From positions 124,001-188,000 of the forward strand of contig NZ_FNQR01000006.1 in the NCBI RefSeq assembly GCF_900107755.1: a stretch of DNA of 64,000 nt, read 5' to 3'. The notes below the pieces were generated by a model that saw nothing but the letters and a program-made list of their open reading frames with translations, did no database searches and had not been told where the DNA came from. The stretch's first letter is position 1; each line of letters opens with the position of its first letter. The position numbers and the translations under genes are program-made. The DNA is from Thalassobacillus cyri. GTDB lineage: Bacteria; Bacillota; Bacilli; Bacillales; Halobacillaceae. Of this stretch, positions 34,320 through 43,145 are shown piece by piece.

Positions 34320-35015
34320 TCATCCTTCCCTGACTATTTGCTTCTCATGGTTGAAACGCTTGGCAATATATAAGAAAGGTGTATCAATAATGGCTACTAA
34401 GAATTTGATGAAAAAAGTGGTCAGAAATATTTCGAACCAAATATCTAAAGGGTAGAGACCATAAAAAGCAATCCCACAGAAAATGGCTGTATCCAGCAAT
34501 TGACTGATCATTGTGCTACCGTTATTTCTTACCCAAAGCCAGCGATCCCCATGAAAGAGACGCTTCAATTTCGAGTAGATCCACACATCAAAATACTGAC
34601 TTACGATATACGCAAGCAGGCTGCCGATGGCAATTTGCGGAACGATACCGAACAACGTGCGAAGCGCAGGCTGAGCGATATCCTCTTGTCCGGGTGTAAA
34701 CAAAAGAGCAAGCTGCATCATCACCGTCATGGCTATCAAAGTAGAAAAGCCCATCCAAACGGCCTGTTTTGCTGCTTTCTTTCCATATTTTTCATTTAAT
34801 ATATCCGTAGCCAAAAAGGCTGTCCCATATATGATGTTTCCTAACGTGGCTGTTACGCCGAATAATTCGATTGTTTTGACCACTTGAATATTAGCGATTA
34901 CGGTTGCCATCCCGATCCATACCAACAGACCGAAACGTCCGAATATACGGTACATGATGAGCAATAAGGTGAAGTTCACTAAGGCGAAAAGCACCCAAAG
35001 CCATTCATTTGCCAT
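34320..35015 (-). CDS. ypdP: Queuosine precursor transporter (YhhQ family)
   Basis: The product of about 231 aa has six hydrophobic segments and family motifs (TLGNIIYGTAFLATDILNEK, YGKKAAKQAVWMGF, WLWVRNNGSTMISQLLDTAI). YhhQ/YpdP proteins import queuosine precursors such as preQ0/preQ1. A preQ1-I-type riboswitch directly before the gene supports this. GGAGG lies eight bases before ATG 35015; the ATG at 35021 is too close to it. It is probably co-transcribed with the RNase H-like gene. Confidence 0.92.
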   Translation of the reverse strand: MANEWLWVLFALVNFTLLLIMYRIFGRFGLLVWIGMATVIANIQVVKTIELFGVTATLGNIIYGTAFLATDILNEKYGKKAAKQAVWMGFSTLIAMTVMMQLALLFTPGQEDIAQPALRTLFGIVPQIAIGSLLAYIVSQYFDVWIYSKLKRLFHGDRWLWVRNNGSTMISQLLDTAIFCGIAFYGLYPLDIWFEIFLTTFFIKFLVAIIDTPFLYIAKRFNHEKQIVREG

Positions 35016-35023
35016 GTTCATTT

Positions 35024-35066
35024 CCTCCTTAGTTTTGGTGACGCGGGAGATTTCCGAACCGCGCGG
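35024..35066 (-). promoter_or_regulatory. preQ1-I riboswitch
   Basis: Read on the minus strand: CGCGGTTCGGAAATCTCCCG, then CGTCACCAAAACTAAGGAGG. Stem P1 is CGCGG/CCGCG; the conserved GGTTC, CTCCC and A-rich AAAACTAAGG tail are those of preQ1 class I. The tail runs into the ribosome binding site, so bound preQ1 should block translation of the transporter. Confidence 0.8.
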
Positions 35067-35115
35067 TTTTATGATAAACCTTACTAATTATACGTTTCCC
35101 TTAATACTTGAACAA

Positions 35116-35148
35116 ATGAAAAAGCGGCAATCATTTTGATTGCCGCTT
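35116..35148 (-). terminator. Terminator of cspD
   Basis: AAGCGGCAATC and GATTGCCGCTT form an 11-bp stem with TTTTTC after it on the minus strand. Confidence 0.85.
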
Positions 35149-35166
35149 GGTATATTTTGGTTTAAA

Positions 35167-35367
35167 TTAGTTTTTTTCTACGTTGGCAGCTTGAGGTCCG
35201 CGGTCGCCTTCGACGATTTCGAAAGTGACAGATTGACCTTCTTCTAGAGATTTAAAGCCTTCTTCGTTGATAGCAGAGAAGTGTACGAATACATCGTCGC
35301 CACCTTCTACTTGAATGAAGCCATAACCTTTTTCTGCGTTAAACCATTTTACTGTACCGTTTTGCAT
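35167..35367 (-). CDS. cspD: Cold-shock protein CspD
   Basis: The 66-aa protein is a complete cold-shock domain with RNP1 KGYGFIQV and RNP2 VFVHFS, and ends [11 protein letters not shown]. It binds single-stranded RNA/DNA as an RNA chaperone. Neighbours ypdP and ypeP match those of B. subtilis cspD. AGGAGGATTTTTATC precedes ATG 35367; the longer frame to 35499 is untranslated leader, and long leaders are usual for csp genes. Confidence 0.94.
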   Translation of the reverse strand: MQNGTVKWFNAEKGYGFIQVEGGDDVFVHFSAINEEGFKSLEEGQSVTFEIVEGDRGPQAANVEKN

Positions 35368-35638
35368 GATAAAAATCCTCCTAAAATCTTGCACGTAACA
35401 CGTGTTAATTACAAAATCAATGGAATCGATATTCTTAATAAATACCCATTCATCATTTTGCTTGTATCCAATATAGCTTATAAGGGCTTTTATTGTCAAG
35501 GAGGATTAAAAAATCTATTATAAATATTCTTTCGTTCTCCTTACTGCTTTGTCAGAAAATTTAATCTTTACCCCTGAATATAAACATCTCGACTTATTTA
35601 AGGTAAAATGGAAAATATACATAGAAGGGGGTTTGAAT

Positions 35639-37309
35639 ATGAAAACGGATATAGAAATTGCACAAGAAGCCAGGATAAAACCGATTGAAGAAATCACAAA
35701 AATGTTAACGCTTACAAAAGAAGATTGGGAACCATACGGTCACTATAAGGCAAAACTTTCTGATCAGTTGCTCGAAAAGCTAGAGGACAGGCCGGATGGC
35801 AAAGTCATTTTGACAACATCGATCAACCCGACACCTGCAGGAGAAGGAAAGTCCACGGTCACCGTAGGGTTAGGACAAGCATTAAATAAAATAGATAAAA
35901 AGGCGATCATTGCTTTACGTGAGCCTTCATTAGGACCAACGATGGGACTGAAAGGCGGGGCAGCCGGAGGCGGCTATTCTCAGGTCGTCCCAATGCAGGA
36001 CATCAACCTGCATTTCACAGGAGACATTCATGCGATTACGACAGCGAATAATGCACTATCTGCTTTTATAGATAATCATATTCATCAAGGCAATGAGTTG
36101 AATATCGATCCGCGAAGAGTGGAGTGGAAGCGAGTATTGGATTTGAATGACCGCGCATTAAGAAATGTGGTTGTAGGGCTTGGCGGGCCTGTACAGGGAA
36201 TGCCGCGGGAAGACGGCTTCAACATTACAGTAGCTTCAGAAATCATGGCTGTCTTATGTCTTGCAAAGAATATGAATGACCTGAAACAGCGTCTTGCCAA
36301 AATTTTGATCGGATATACGTATGATAAGGAACCAGTGACTGTTGGACAACTGGGATATGAAGGAGCACTGGCCCTGTTGTTAAAAGATGCGATCAAGCCT
36401 AATCTGGTGCAGACACTCGAAAATACCCCGGCTATCATACATGGCGGACCATTCGCCAATATCGCACATGGCTGTAATAGTGTTGTAGCCACAAAGATCG
36501 CTGCTAAGCTGGGTGACTACGTAGTGACTGAAGCGGGATTCGGAGCTGATTTAGGAGCGGAGAAATTCATTGATATCAAGACTCGCGCCGGTGAATTTGA
36601 ACCAGATGCTGTAGTGATCGTAGCTACTATCCGTGCGTTGAAGATGCATGGTGGCAAGGATAAAAAAGACCTTGCTGAAGAAGATCTGGAAGCACTGAAA
36701 AATGGAATGGAGAACTTGAAAAAGCATATGGAAACAATCGAAGGTTTCGGTCTTCCATACGTTATCGCTATCAACAAATTCCCGACCGATACAGAAGAAG
36801 AAGTGAACTTTGTCCATCACTGGTGTGAATCAAGAAACGCACTTGTATCTTTAGTGGATGTTTTCGCTAAAGGCGGGGAAGGCGGGTTGGATCTCGCCGA
36901 TAAAGTCGTTCAAGTATGTGAAACGGAAGAAACAAACCTTCAATATGTGTATGAGCTGGAGGATAATTTAGAGTTGAAAATTCGTAAAATCGCCCAAAAA
37001 GTATATGGTGCCGCTGATATTGAACTTTCTCCTAAAGCCAAAAAGCAGCTGGTGCAATATGAGAAGCTCGGTTTTGGCAACTTACCTGTCTGCATGGCGA
37101 AAACCCAATATTCTTTATCGGATGATCCGACCTTATTGGGACGGCCGAAAGGTTTTACTGTCACGATTAGAGAACTACGTGCTTCAGCAGGCGCGGGTTT
37201 CATTGTTGTTTTAACTGGTGCTATCATGACGATGCCTGGGCTTCCGAAAAAACCAGCAGCGCTGAACATGAATGTAAGCGATGACGGCACAATCACCGGA
37301 TTGTTCTAA
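35639..37309 (+). CDS. fhs: Formate-tetrahydrofolate ligase
   Basis: The 556-aa enzyme makes 10-formyl-THF from formate, THF and ATP. The P-loop [15 protein letters not shown] (about residues 65-80), [20 protein letters not shown] and [12 protein letters not shown] are family signatures. ATG 35639 has AGAAGGGGG upstream; an earlier start at 35549 would add 30 non-conserved residues. It supplies one-carbon units used by ThyA and purine synthesis. It is a single-gene unit with a terminator at 37347. Confidence 0.96.
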   Translation: MKTDIEIAQEARIKPIEEITKMLTLTKEDWEPYGHYKAKLSDQLLEKLEDRPDGKVILTTSINPTPAGEGKSTVTVGLGQALNKIDKKAIIALREPSLGPTMGLKGGAAGGGYSQVVPMQDINLHFTGDIHAITTANNALSAFIDNHIHQGNELNIDPRRVEWKRVLDLNDRALRNVVVGLGGPVQGMPREDGFNITVASEIMAVLCLAKNMNDLKQRLAKILIGYTYDKEPVTVGQLGYEGALALLLKDAIKPNLVQTLENTPAIIHGGPFANIAHGCNSVVATKIAAKLGDYVVTEAGFGADLGAEKFIDIKTRAGEFEPDAVVIVATIRALKMHGGKDKKDLAEEDLEALKNGMENLKKHMETIEGFGLPYVIAINKFPTDTEEEVNFVHHWCESRNALVSLVDVFAKGGEGGLDLADKVVQVCETEETNLQYVYELEDNLELKIRKIAQKVYGAADIELSPKAKKQLVQYEKLGFGNLPVCMAKTQYSLSDDPTLLGRPKGFTVTIRELRASAGAGFIVVLTGAIMTMPGLPKKPAALNMNVSDDGTITGLF

Positions 37310-37346
37310 CAATAAATAAGCTTTTTGTAACAAAATGAACCAGACA

Positions 37347-37379
37347 AAATCTCCCCAGCTGAATAGCGGGGAGATTTTT
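37347..37379 (+). terminator. Terminator of fhs
   Basis: AAATCTCCCC and GGGGAGATTT form a perfect 10-bp stem followed by TT. Confidence 0.8.
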
Positions 37380-37421
37380 GCTACAATCAAGAGAATCATG
37401 GAGTGTATGAGGTGATAGACA

Positions 37422-38282
37422 ATGTCCATAAAAATAGGAGTAACTGGCTGGGGAGATCATGACCTTCTTTATGATGATCGGGTCGCCTCTGGAGACAAGC
37501 TATCTGCTTACGCTTCCCATTTTCCAGTTGTAGAAGTGGATACAGCTTTTTACGCAATTCAGCCTGAAAAAAATTATCGGAAGTGGCTGAGTCAGACTCC
37601 TGAAAATTTTTCTTTCGTCATTAAAGCCTATCAAAAGCTGACAGGGCACGATCGTGACAAACTGACGATACCGGAAGCGAAAGCGTTGATGGAGGAATAT
37701 CGGGAATCAATTCAGCCTGTGGTGGAGGCGGGCAAGTTAAATGCACTTTTGTTTCAGTTTCCTCCCTGGTTCGACGTCCGGAAAGCCCATATCAAAAAGC
37801 TGAAAACAATCCGGGAATGGCTGTCTGACCTTCCGTTAGCACTGGAGTTCCGTAACCAGTCCTGGTTTGACCCAAAATATAAACAGCAGACGCTCGATTT
37901 CATGAAGGAAGAAAAATGGATCCATACAATCGTCGATGAACCCCAGGCAGGAGAAAATTCAGTGCCGACGATCCTCGAACCCACCCATCCGGAAAAGACC
38001 TTGATTCGCTTTCACGGTCGGAACGTGCATGGATGGAACCGCAATGGCCGGGAGGGTAAAGACTGGCGTGCTGTCCGCTTTCTTTATCGATATAATGAGC
38101 AAGAACTGCGGGAATGGGTCGAACACCTGAAAAAATTACAACAGCAGACAAAAGAAATCACGATCTTTTTTAACAATAACTCTGGCGGTGATGCAGCGGC
38201 CAATGCCAAACAGCTGATTGACATGCTGGATATAAACTATGAAAATCTTAACCCTAGACAAATGGACTTATTCAATTTTTAG
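37422..38282 (+). CDS. DUF72 (YecE-like) protein
   Basis: The 286-aa protein shows the TIM-barrel-like DUF72 family features: IKIGVTGWGDHD at the N-terminus, VVEVDTAFYAIQPEKNYRKW, FSFVIKAYQKLTGH, LLFQFPPWF, LALEFRNQSW and the final ITIFFNNNSGGDAAANAKQL. The biochemical function is not known. Its GAGGTGATAGACA leader is a good ribosome binding site. It is followed by ypgQ after 42 bases. Confidence 0.9.
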   Translation: MSIKIGVTGWGDHDLLYDDRVASGDKLSAYASHFPVVEVDTAFYAIQPEKNYRKWLSQTPENFSFVIKAYQKLTGHDRDKLTIPEAKALMEEYRESIQPVVEAGKLNALLFQFPPWFDVRKAHIKKLKTIREWLSDLPLALEFRNQSWFDPKYKQQTLDFMKEEKWIHTIVDEPQAGENSVPTILEPTHPEKTLIRFHGRNVHGWNRNGREGKDWRAVRFLYRYNEQELREWVEHLKKLQQQTKEITIFFNNNSGGDAAANAKQLIDMLDINYENLNPRQMDLFNF

Positions 38283-38324
38283 GCTTTATTTAAAATAACG
38301 CACAAATAACCGTGGTGAAGTTTA

Positions 38325-38921
38325 ATGAATGAAAGCAATGTAATAGAAAAAATCGAATGTTATGTTAAGGAATTGTTTGAAGATGATGTAACAGGGCATG
38401 ACTACTTTCATATGAGACGGGTAGCCAGACAGGCACGGGAGCTGGCTGAACAGGAAGGGGCAGATTCTTTTCTTGCCGAAGCGGCAGGCTGGCTGCATGA
38501 TATTGGAGATGCTAAATTATTTAATGACCCTACGCATGCAAAAAAAGTGATGAACGACTATTTGAAAGAACTTAATGTGCCCGCTGGAAGGATCGCTGAC
38601 ATCGAAGCTGCTATTGAGGATGTATCTTTTTCAAAAGGAAATGTACCTGATTCACTCGAAGGCAGAATTGTACAGGATGCTGACCGTCTTGACGCAATTG
38701 GTGCAATAGGTATTGCGCGGACATTCGCTTTCGGTGGGGCAAAAGGTCAGTTGATTTACGATGAACAACAAGGAAGGACATCGATTCAGCACTTTTACGA
38801 TAAATTACTAAAGCTTAAAGAAAAAATGAACACAAATGCAGCAAGGGAAATTGCATTAGAACGCCATGAATTCATGGAAAACTATTTACGGCAATTTTAT
38901 CGTGAGTGGCACACAGAATAA
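38325..38921 (+). CDS. ypgQ: HD-domain nucleotide phosphohydrolase YpgQ
   Basis: The 198-aa protein carries the metal-binding HD motif: His in GHDYFHMRRVARQAR, HD in AGWLHDIGDAKL and Asp in VVQDADRLDAIGAIG-like text (here IVQDADRLDAIGAIGIARTF). B. subtilis YpgQ is reported as a manganese-dependent dNTP pyrophosphohydrolase. That would fit beside thyA and dfrA, which also shape dNTP pools. The ribosome binding site is weak (GTGGTGAAG). Confidence 0.88.
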   Translation: MNESNVIEKIECYVKELFEDDVTGHDYFHMRRVARQARELAEQEGADSFLAEAAGWLHDIGDAKLFNDPTHAKKVMNDYLKELNVPAGRIADIEAAIEDVSFSKGNVPDSLEGRIVQDADRLDAIGAIGIARTFAFGGAKGQLIYDEQQGRTSIQHFYDKLLKLKEKMNTNAAREIALERHEFMENYLRQFYREWHTE

Positions 38922-38963
38922 TGTTAAAATGGGAGAAAATAATTCGACAAGGAGTGACTGGAC

Positions 38964-39923
38964 ATGACAACGGGAGAACAGGCATATTTAGAAATGTGCC
39001 AGGAAGTCTTAGAGAATGGGACGAAAAAGGGAGATCGAACTGGTACAGGTACATATTCTTCGTTCGGAAAACAATTACGCTTCGACCTCTCAGAGGGTTT
39101 TCCATTACTGACAACAAAACGTGTACCTTTCCGCCTGATAGCAAGTGAGTTGCTCTGGTTCATTCAAGGGGACACCAATATTCGTTATCTTTTGCAGCAT
39201 AATAATAATATCTGGAACGAATGGGCGTTTAAACAATGGGTCGAGAGTGACGAGTATGATGGCCCTGATATGACGGACTTCGGTATTCGAAGTCAACAGG
39301 ATGAAGAGTTCAACGCGATATATCAGGAGCAGATGGAACGTTTCAAACAGTTGATTTTAGACGATGATCGGTTTGCTGAAGCTTTTGGTGACTTGGGTTC
39401 TGTATATGGCAAGCAATGGCGCGCCTGGAAAACATCGCAGGGAGAGACATTGGATCAGCTCCAGGAGGTAATCGAAACTATCAAAAATAACCCGGATTCC
39501 AGAAGACATATTGTTACGGCATGGAATCCTGAAGATGTCCCTTCTAATATGGCTTTACCTCCGTGTCATACGATGTTCCAATTCTATGTGGCAGATGGAA
39601 AACTTTCCTGCCAGTTGTACCAGCGGAGCGGGGATATATTCCTTGGCGTCCCGTTCAACATTGCAAGCTACGCCCTGTTGACTTACCTGGTAGCCCATAC
39701 GTGCGGGCTAAAGCCGGGAGAGTTCATCCATACGCTAGGGGATGCCCATATATATACAAACCATACCGAACAAGTAAAAACTCAATTGGCTCGTGAACCA
39801 AAAGCATTCCCGACGCTGAAACTCAACCAGGAAAAGACTTCCATCTTTGATTTTGAAATGGAAGACATGAAAATAGAGGGTTATGACCCGCATCCAGGTA
39901 TTAAAGCACCTGTTGCTGTTTAG
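38964..39923 (+). CDS. thyA: Thymidylate synthase ThyA
   Basis: ThyA methylates dUMP to dTMP with methylene-THF. The 319-aa length and the roughly 50-residue insertion after [17 protein letters not shown] ([20 protein letters not shown]) place it with the Lactobacillus casei-type enzymes. The catalytic cysteine is in [11 protein letters not shown] near residue 200; [11 protein letters not shown] and [20 protein letters not shown] are also typical. AAGGAGTGACTGGAC precedes the ATG. dfrA follows after 14 bases, giving the standard thyA-dfrA pair that recycles dihydrofolate. Confidence 0.97.
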   Translation: MTTGEQAYLEMCQEVLENGTKKGDRTGTGTYSSFGKQLRFDLSEGFPLLTTKRVPFRLIASELLWFIQGDTNIRYLLQHNNNIWNEWAFKQWVESDEYDGPDMTDFGIRSQQDEEFNAIYQEQMERFKQLILDDDRFAEAFGDLGSVYGKQWRAWKTSQGETLDQLQEVIETIKNNPDSRRHIVTAWNPEDVPSNMALPPCHTMFQFYVADGKLSCQLYQRSGDIFLGVPFNIASYALLTYLVAHTCGLKPGEFIHTLGDAHIYTNHTEQVKTQLAREPKAFPTLKLNQEKTSIFDFEMEDMKIEGYDPHPGIKAPVAV

Positions 39924-39937
39924 AAGGGAGCACTGAA

Positions 39938-40432
39938 ATGATATCACTACTATTTGCAATGGACCGGAATCATGTCATGGGGAAGGACAATGATCTCCCC
40001 TGGCATTTACCGAATGATTTGAAGTTCTTCAAAGAAAAAACAATCGGACACACCATAATAATGGGAAGGAAAACCTATGAATCCTTCAATCGGCCATTAC
40101 CGAAAAGGGAGAATGTTATCCTGACAAGAGATGAGACCTATCAGCAGCCAGGGTGTAAAATCATCCATGATATCAGCGAAATACAGAGGTGGAATGAAGA
40201 AAACCCTGATACGGAGTGGTTCGTCATCGGTGGGAGTGTATTGTTTGAACAAATCCTTGATCAAGCGGATCGTATGTATATGACCTATATCGATGAAACT
40301 TTTCAAGGAGATACCTATTTCCCGGAGTACCAGGAAGATGAGTGGGAATTGACGCATGAAGAAAAAGGCGTCAAGGATGAAAAAAATCCGTATGATTATT
40401 ATTTCCGTACGTATGATCGGGTGACCAGGTAA
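39938..40432 (+). CDS. dfrA: Dihydrofolate reductase
   Basis: The 164-aa enzyme reduces dihydrofolate to tetrahydrofolate with NADPH. It contains the loop NDLPWHLPNDLKFFK with the catalytic Asp27, IIMGRKTYESF and the NADPH-binding WFVIGGSVLFEQI. It lies directly after thyA and its stop overlaps the mobA start by one base (TAATG). Residue numbering matches the chromosomal, trimethoprim-sensitive form; resistance cannot be judged. Confidence 0.97.
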   Translation: MISLLFAMDRNHVMGKDNDLPWHLPNDLKFFKEKTIGHTIIMGRKTYESFNRPLPKRENVILTRDETYQQPGCKIIHDISEIQRWNEENPDTEWFVIGGSVLFEQILDQADRMYMTYIDETFQGDTYFPEYQEDEWELTHEEKGVKDEKNPYDYYFRTYDRVTR

Positions 40433-41031
40433 TGCCTGACTATTGCGGTGTCTTATTAGCCGGCGGGCAGTCAAGCAGAATGGGTACCGATAAAGCGCTG
40501 CTTGAGCTCGGAGGGCTTAAGACAATCCAATGGGTAGACGAGGGTATTCGAAAGATAACAGAGCAGAGGGTTATCATCACCAATCAAAAGGAACGCTTTT
40601 CTTTTGTGGGCATTCCTTATTACCCGGATGTATTTGAGGGAGAAGGGCCGATGGCGGGTCTGCATGCCGCGATTCACTATCTTCCCTCTGATTATTATCT
40701 GCTATCTGCCTGCGATACTCCGTTCCTTTCTCCTGCTGTCTATGAAGTTTTGAAACAACAGGTGGTGGGGCATGATATAGCCATTCCTGTTTTCAATGGG
40801 AAATTCCACCCGATGTCAGGCGTTTATTCAGCCGAAGTTTATGAGAAAACCCGTGAGCTTTTAAATCAAGGTAAGCGAAGCATGAAGGCGCTTTTCAATG
40901 AAACGGATACCGTGTTTGTCGACCATTTCCCATCCATTGATACAGTAGAGCTGGAGAGGCATTTTTTTAATATGAATGACTCGAATGACTATGAGAAAGC
41001 GCAGGAAATTGTAAAAATAATCAAGAGTTGA
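40432..41031 (+). CDS. mobA: Molybdenum cofactor guanylyltransferase MobA
   Basis: MobA attaches GMP to molybdopterin to give the MGD cofactor of bacterial molybdoenzymes. The 199-aa product has the nucleotidyltransferase signature [20 protein letters not shown] and the metal-binding CDTPFLS region ([12 protein letters not shown]), followed by [12 protein letters not shown]. It overlaps dfrA by one base and precedes two tatA genes; MGD enzymes are often exported by Tat, which gives the neighbourhood sense. Confidence 0.93.
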   Translation: MPDYCGVLLAGGQSSRMGTDKALLELGGLKTIQWVDEGIRKITEQRVIITNQKERFSFVGIPYYPDVFEGEGPMAGLHAAIHYLPSDYYLLSACDTPFLSPAVYEVLKQQVVGHDIAIPVFNGKFHPMSGVYSAEVYEKTRELLNQGKRSMKALFNETDTVFVDHFPSIDTVELERHFFNMNDSNDYEKAQEIVKIIKS

Positions 41032-41209
41032 AAGACAAGGATCGTATTCCGTGATAGAATGTAGTTGCTTGAGACAAGACTTGCTAAACAATCGAACATT
41101 TTATGACAACAGTGAAAAAACTACAGTATTTCAAGTACGGAACCGTTATAATGGGACCATGAGAAATTGTCTTGGTTATGTAATTATTTTGGGAAGGATG
41201 GTGAAAGGA

Positions 41210-41425
41210 ATGTTAACAAGTATCGGTGTACCAGGGTTGATTTTGATTTTAGTCATTGCGTTGGTTATTTTCGGCCCATCAAAACTTCCTGAAATAGGTA
41301 AAGCTGCTGGCCAGACTTTAAGTGAATTTAAAAAGTCAGCGAAAGATATGACTGGTGATGTAGCCAGTGACGTCAAAGAAGTAAAACAAGCGTTCAAGGA
41401 TGATCACCAATCATCGGGTAAATAA
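41210..41425 (+). CDS. tatA: Twin-arginine translocase subunit TatA, first copy
   Basis: The 71-aa protein has one membrane helix ([20 protein letters not shown]), the conserved [14 protein letters not shown] hinge and an amphipathic helix with a charged tail. TatA oligomers form the export path for folded proteins. ATG 41210 gives the usual short N-terminus MLTSIGVPG; an ATG at 41198 with GGAAGG upstream is possible. A TATAAT occurs at about 41148. A second tatA follows after 25 bases. Confidence 0.93.
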   Translation: MLTSIGVPGLILILVIALVIFGPSKLPEIGKAAGQTLSEFKKSAKDMTGDVASDVKEVKQAFKDDHQSSGK

Positions 41426-41450
41426 ATAATCTCTCTTCGAGGTGATAGTT

Positions 41451-41639
41451 ATGTTCAGCAACATCGGTGTTCCTGGTCTGATATTGATCCTGGTTATTGC
41501 ATTAGTCATTTTCGGACCATCCAAGCTGCCTGAAATAGGTAAAGCGGTAGGCAGTTCCTTGAAAGAGTTCAAGAAAGCTACCAATGATATGATGTCGGAT
41601 GATGATAAAAAGTCAGACGATAAAAATGAAAACAAATAA
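41451..41639 (+). CDS. tatA: Twin-arginine translocase subunit TatA, second copy
   Basis: A 62-aa paralogue starting [20 protein letters not shown] shares nearly the whole helix and hinge with the first copy but has a shorter acidic/lysine tail ([14 protein letters not shown]). The N-terminus is closer to TatAd of B. subtilis. GAGGTGATAGTT precedes ATG 41451. It is separated from tatC by a 211-base structured spacer. Division of labour between the copies is unknown. Confidence 0.93.
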   Translation: MFSNIGVPGLILILVIALVIFGPSKLPEIGKAVGSSLKEFKKATNDMMSDDDKKSDDKNENK

Positions 41640-41662
41640 TAAAGTATACGAGGAAGGTGTAA

Positions 41663-41836
41663 GGGGCGACCTTGCATCTTCTTTACTTGTTGGGGTAGGA
41701 AATTATATATTTGTATTTGTATTAAATTAGCTCAAGTTTGTCGGCCCCTGCAAGATGCAGGTCAGGCCAGTACACGCCGGCTTAGTCAAACGGGCATAGG
41801 TACATAGCATTTGAGCTTTAACTGGAACGGTTCAGC
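41663..41836 (+). ncRNA. Structured leader of tatC with alternative pairings
   Basis: No gene is seen here. AGCTCAA (41729-41735) and TTGAGCT (41811-41817) close a domain containing the hairpin CCTGCA-AGA-TGCAGG (41747-41761), flanked by GGCC/GGCC, and a second GCC/GGC arm. The 5' segment GACC-TTGCATCTT (41669-41680) can instead pair with AAGATGCA-GGTC (41752-41763), which would break that hairpin. Another small stem, CTGGAAC/GTTCAG, sits just before the tatC ribosome binding site. It matches no riboswitch class I know; it is a candidate cis-regulatory RNA. Confidence 0.4.
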
Positions 41837-41850
41837 GGGAGGTGTTGAGG

Positions 41851-42627
41851 GTGAAAAAAGAGAAACAAATAGAAGACGTCGAAATGAACCTCACAGACCA
41901 TTTAACGGAGCTGAGAAAGCGGATCATTTGGACGCTTGTCTCCTTTGTGGCCTTTTTTATTACTGGATTCATATTTATTAAAGATATCTATCAGTTTTTT
42001 GTCAGGGACCTGGCGTTCGATTTACATGTAACGAGTCCAGGGGAAATCATTTGGATATATTTCACAATGGCAAGTATTGTCGCTTTGATTGGTACGCTGC
42101 CAATTCTAAGCCTGCAAATCTGGTTATTTGTGAAACCGGCTTTGACACCGAAAGAGACAAAAGTTTCTCTTTCTTATATTCCAGCTATATTTTTATTGTT
42201 TTTAGCTGGGTTGACTTTTGGTTACGTCATTTTTATTCAATTGATACTTCCGTTCTTGTTATCCCTGAATGATGGAATGTTCAATGAAATTTTCACGGTC
42301 GATCGTTATTTCAAGTTTTTGTTCCGGGTGACCATCCCGTTTGCCATCTTGTTTGAAATACCTATCATCACGATGTTTTTGACAAGCCTGGGCGTTATCA
42401 ACCCTGTTATGTTAGTAAAAATCAGAAAGTATGCGTATTTTGTTTTGATCATCATAGGAACCATGATTTCACCACCTGATTTCATTTTACAGCTGGTAGT
42501 AGCCGTTCCTTTAATTTTCTTATATGAAGTGAGTATCATACTATCTCGCGTGGTGTATCGCAAAAAACTGAAGCATCATCGCGAATTTATGGAGCAGGAT
42601 TTTGAAGATGATGAATACGGAAGCTAA
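41851..42627 (+). CDS. tatC: Twin-arginine translocase subunit TatC
   Basis: TatC is the receptor for twin-arginine signal peptides. The 258-aa protein has six membrane segments and the family motifs MNLTDHLTELRKRIIW near the N-terminus, PFLLSLNDGM, FEIPIITMFLTSLGVI and GTMISPPDFILQ. Possible starts are GTG 41842, TTG 41845 and GTG 41851; the last has the best spacing to GGGAGGTG at 41837-41844. With the two tatA genes it makes a complete minimal Tat system. Confidence 0.95.
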   Translation: MKKEKQIEDVEMNLTDHLTELRKRIIWTLVSFVAFFITGFIFIKDIYQFFVRDLAFDLHVTSPGEIIWIYFTMASIVALIGTLPILSLQIWLFVKPALTPKETKVSLSYIPAIFLLFLAGLTFGYVIFIQLILPFLLSLNDGMFNEIFTVDRYFKFLFRVTIPFAILFEIPIITMFLTSLGVINPVMLVKIRKYAYFVLIIIGTMISPPDFILQLVVAVPLIFLYEVSIILSRVVYRKKLKHHREFMEQDFEDDEYGS

Positions 42628-42631
42628 TTAT

Positions 42632-42664
42632 AAACCCGCTGTTTCTTATGACAGCGGGTTTATG
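42632..42664 (+). terminator. Terminator of the tat operon
   Basis: AAACCCGCTGT and ACAGCGGGTTT form an 11-bp perfect stem starting five bases after tatC; the T-tract is short. Confidence 0.7.
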
Positions 42665-42734
42665 ATGTAAAGATGATAGCAAGTGGTCGATAGAATGCTG
42701 AGGTGCAGGGAAGAAAATGTTAGTCAAACTATTC

Positions 42735-42800
42735 AAAAAAAAAGACCTCGACTGCTTTTACAGTCAAGGCCAAGACACAAACAAAGGATCATCACTTGCA
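42735..42800 (-). ncRNA. Candidate small RNA ending in a minus-strand terminator
   Basis: On the minus strand GCCTTGACTG and CAGTCGAGGTC form a stem followed by nine T residues (plus strand A-run at 42735-42743), an almost textbook terminator with no known gene ahead of it. A TATTAT box lies upstream (plus coordinates about 42808-42813) with a poor -35. The transcript would be about 66 bases and could encode only a tiny peptide (MILCLCLGLDCKSSRS...). No expression evidence. Confidence 0.4.
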
Positions 42801-42923
42801 CACCTATATAATATCAGGATACTGCAGGCCTGAAAGTGAGATTTATCACTATTTGATTGATTTTAACGAAAAACCATGATAAAACTTATACAACAGTTTG
42901 TAAGAAGTAAGGGGGAGCTTTGG

Positions 42924-43145
42924 GTGCGTTCATTTTACCATTATATGATGCGATTCAGGGGTAATAAGCAGCAGGATCACGAAAAACAATTGGCTGACTG
43001 GATGTTTGAGGATCATAGTTTTCCTAAGCAATCTACATCTTATCATGAAGTTAGTGACTATCTGGAATGGAATGCTCCATTCCCTGAAGCACTTCGTGTT
43101 TTTGATCGGGTATGGGAGTCCTATCAGATGGAGGAACAAGAATAG
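42924..43145 (+). CDS. yozE: YozE-family SAM-like protein
   Basis: The 73-aa product (starting VRSFYHYMMRFRGNKQQDHE, decoded as Met at GTG) matches B. subtilis YozE in length and in FEDHSFPKQSTSYHEVSDYLE. YozE has a small SAM-like helical fold and no known function. GTG 42924 is chosen because GGGGGA is eight bases upstream; an ATG at 42876 would add non-conserved residues. Confidence 0.85.
   Translation: MRSFYHYMMRFRGNKQQDHEKQLADWMFEDHSFPKQSTSYHEVSDYLEWNAPFPEALRVFDRVWESYQMEEQE

Noticed and set aside
41729-41817. Known riboswitch such as Moco, ZTP or c-di-GMP in front of tatC
   Set aside because: None of the conserved blocks of these classes could be matched by eye; left as an unassigned structured RNA.
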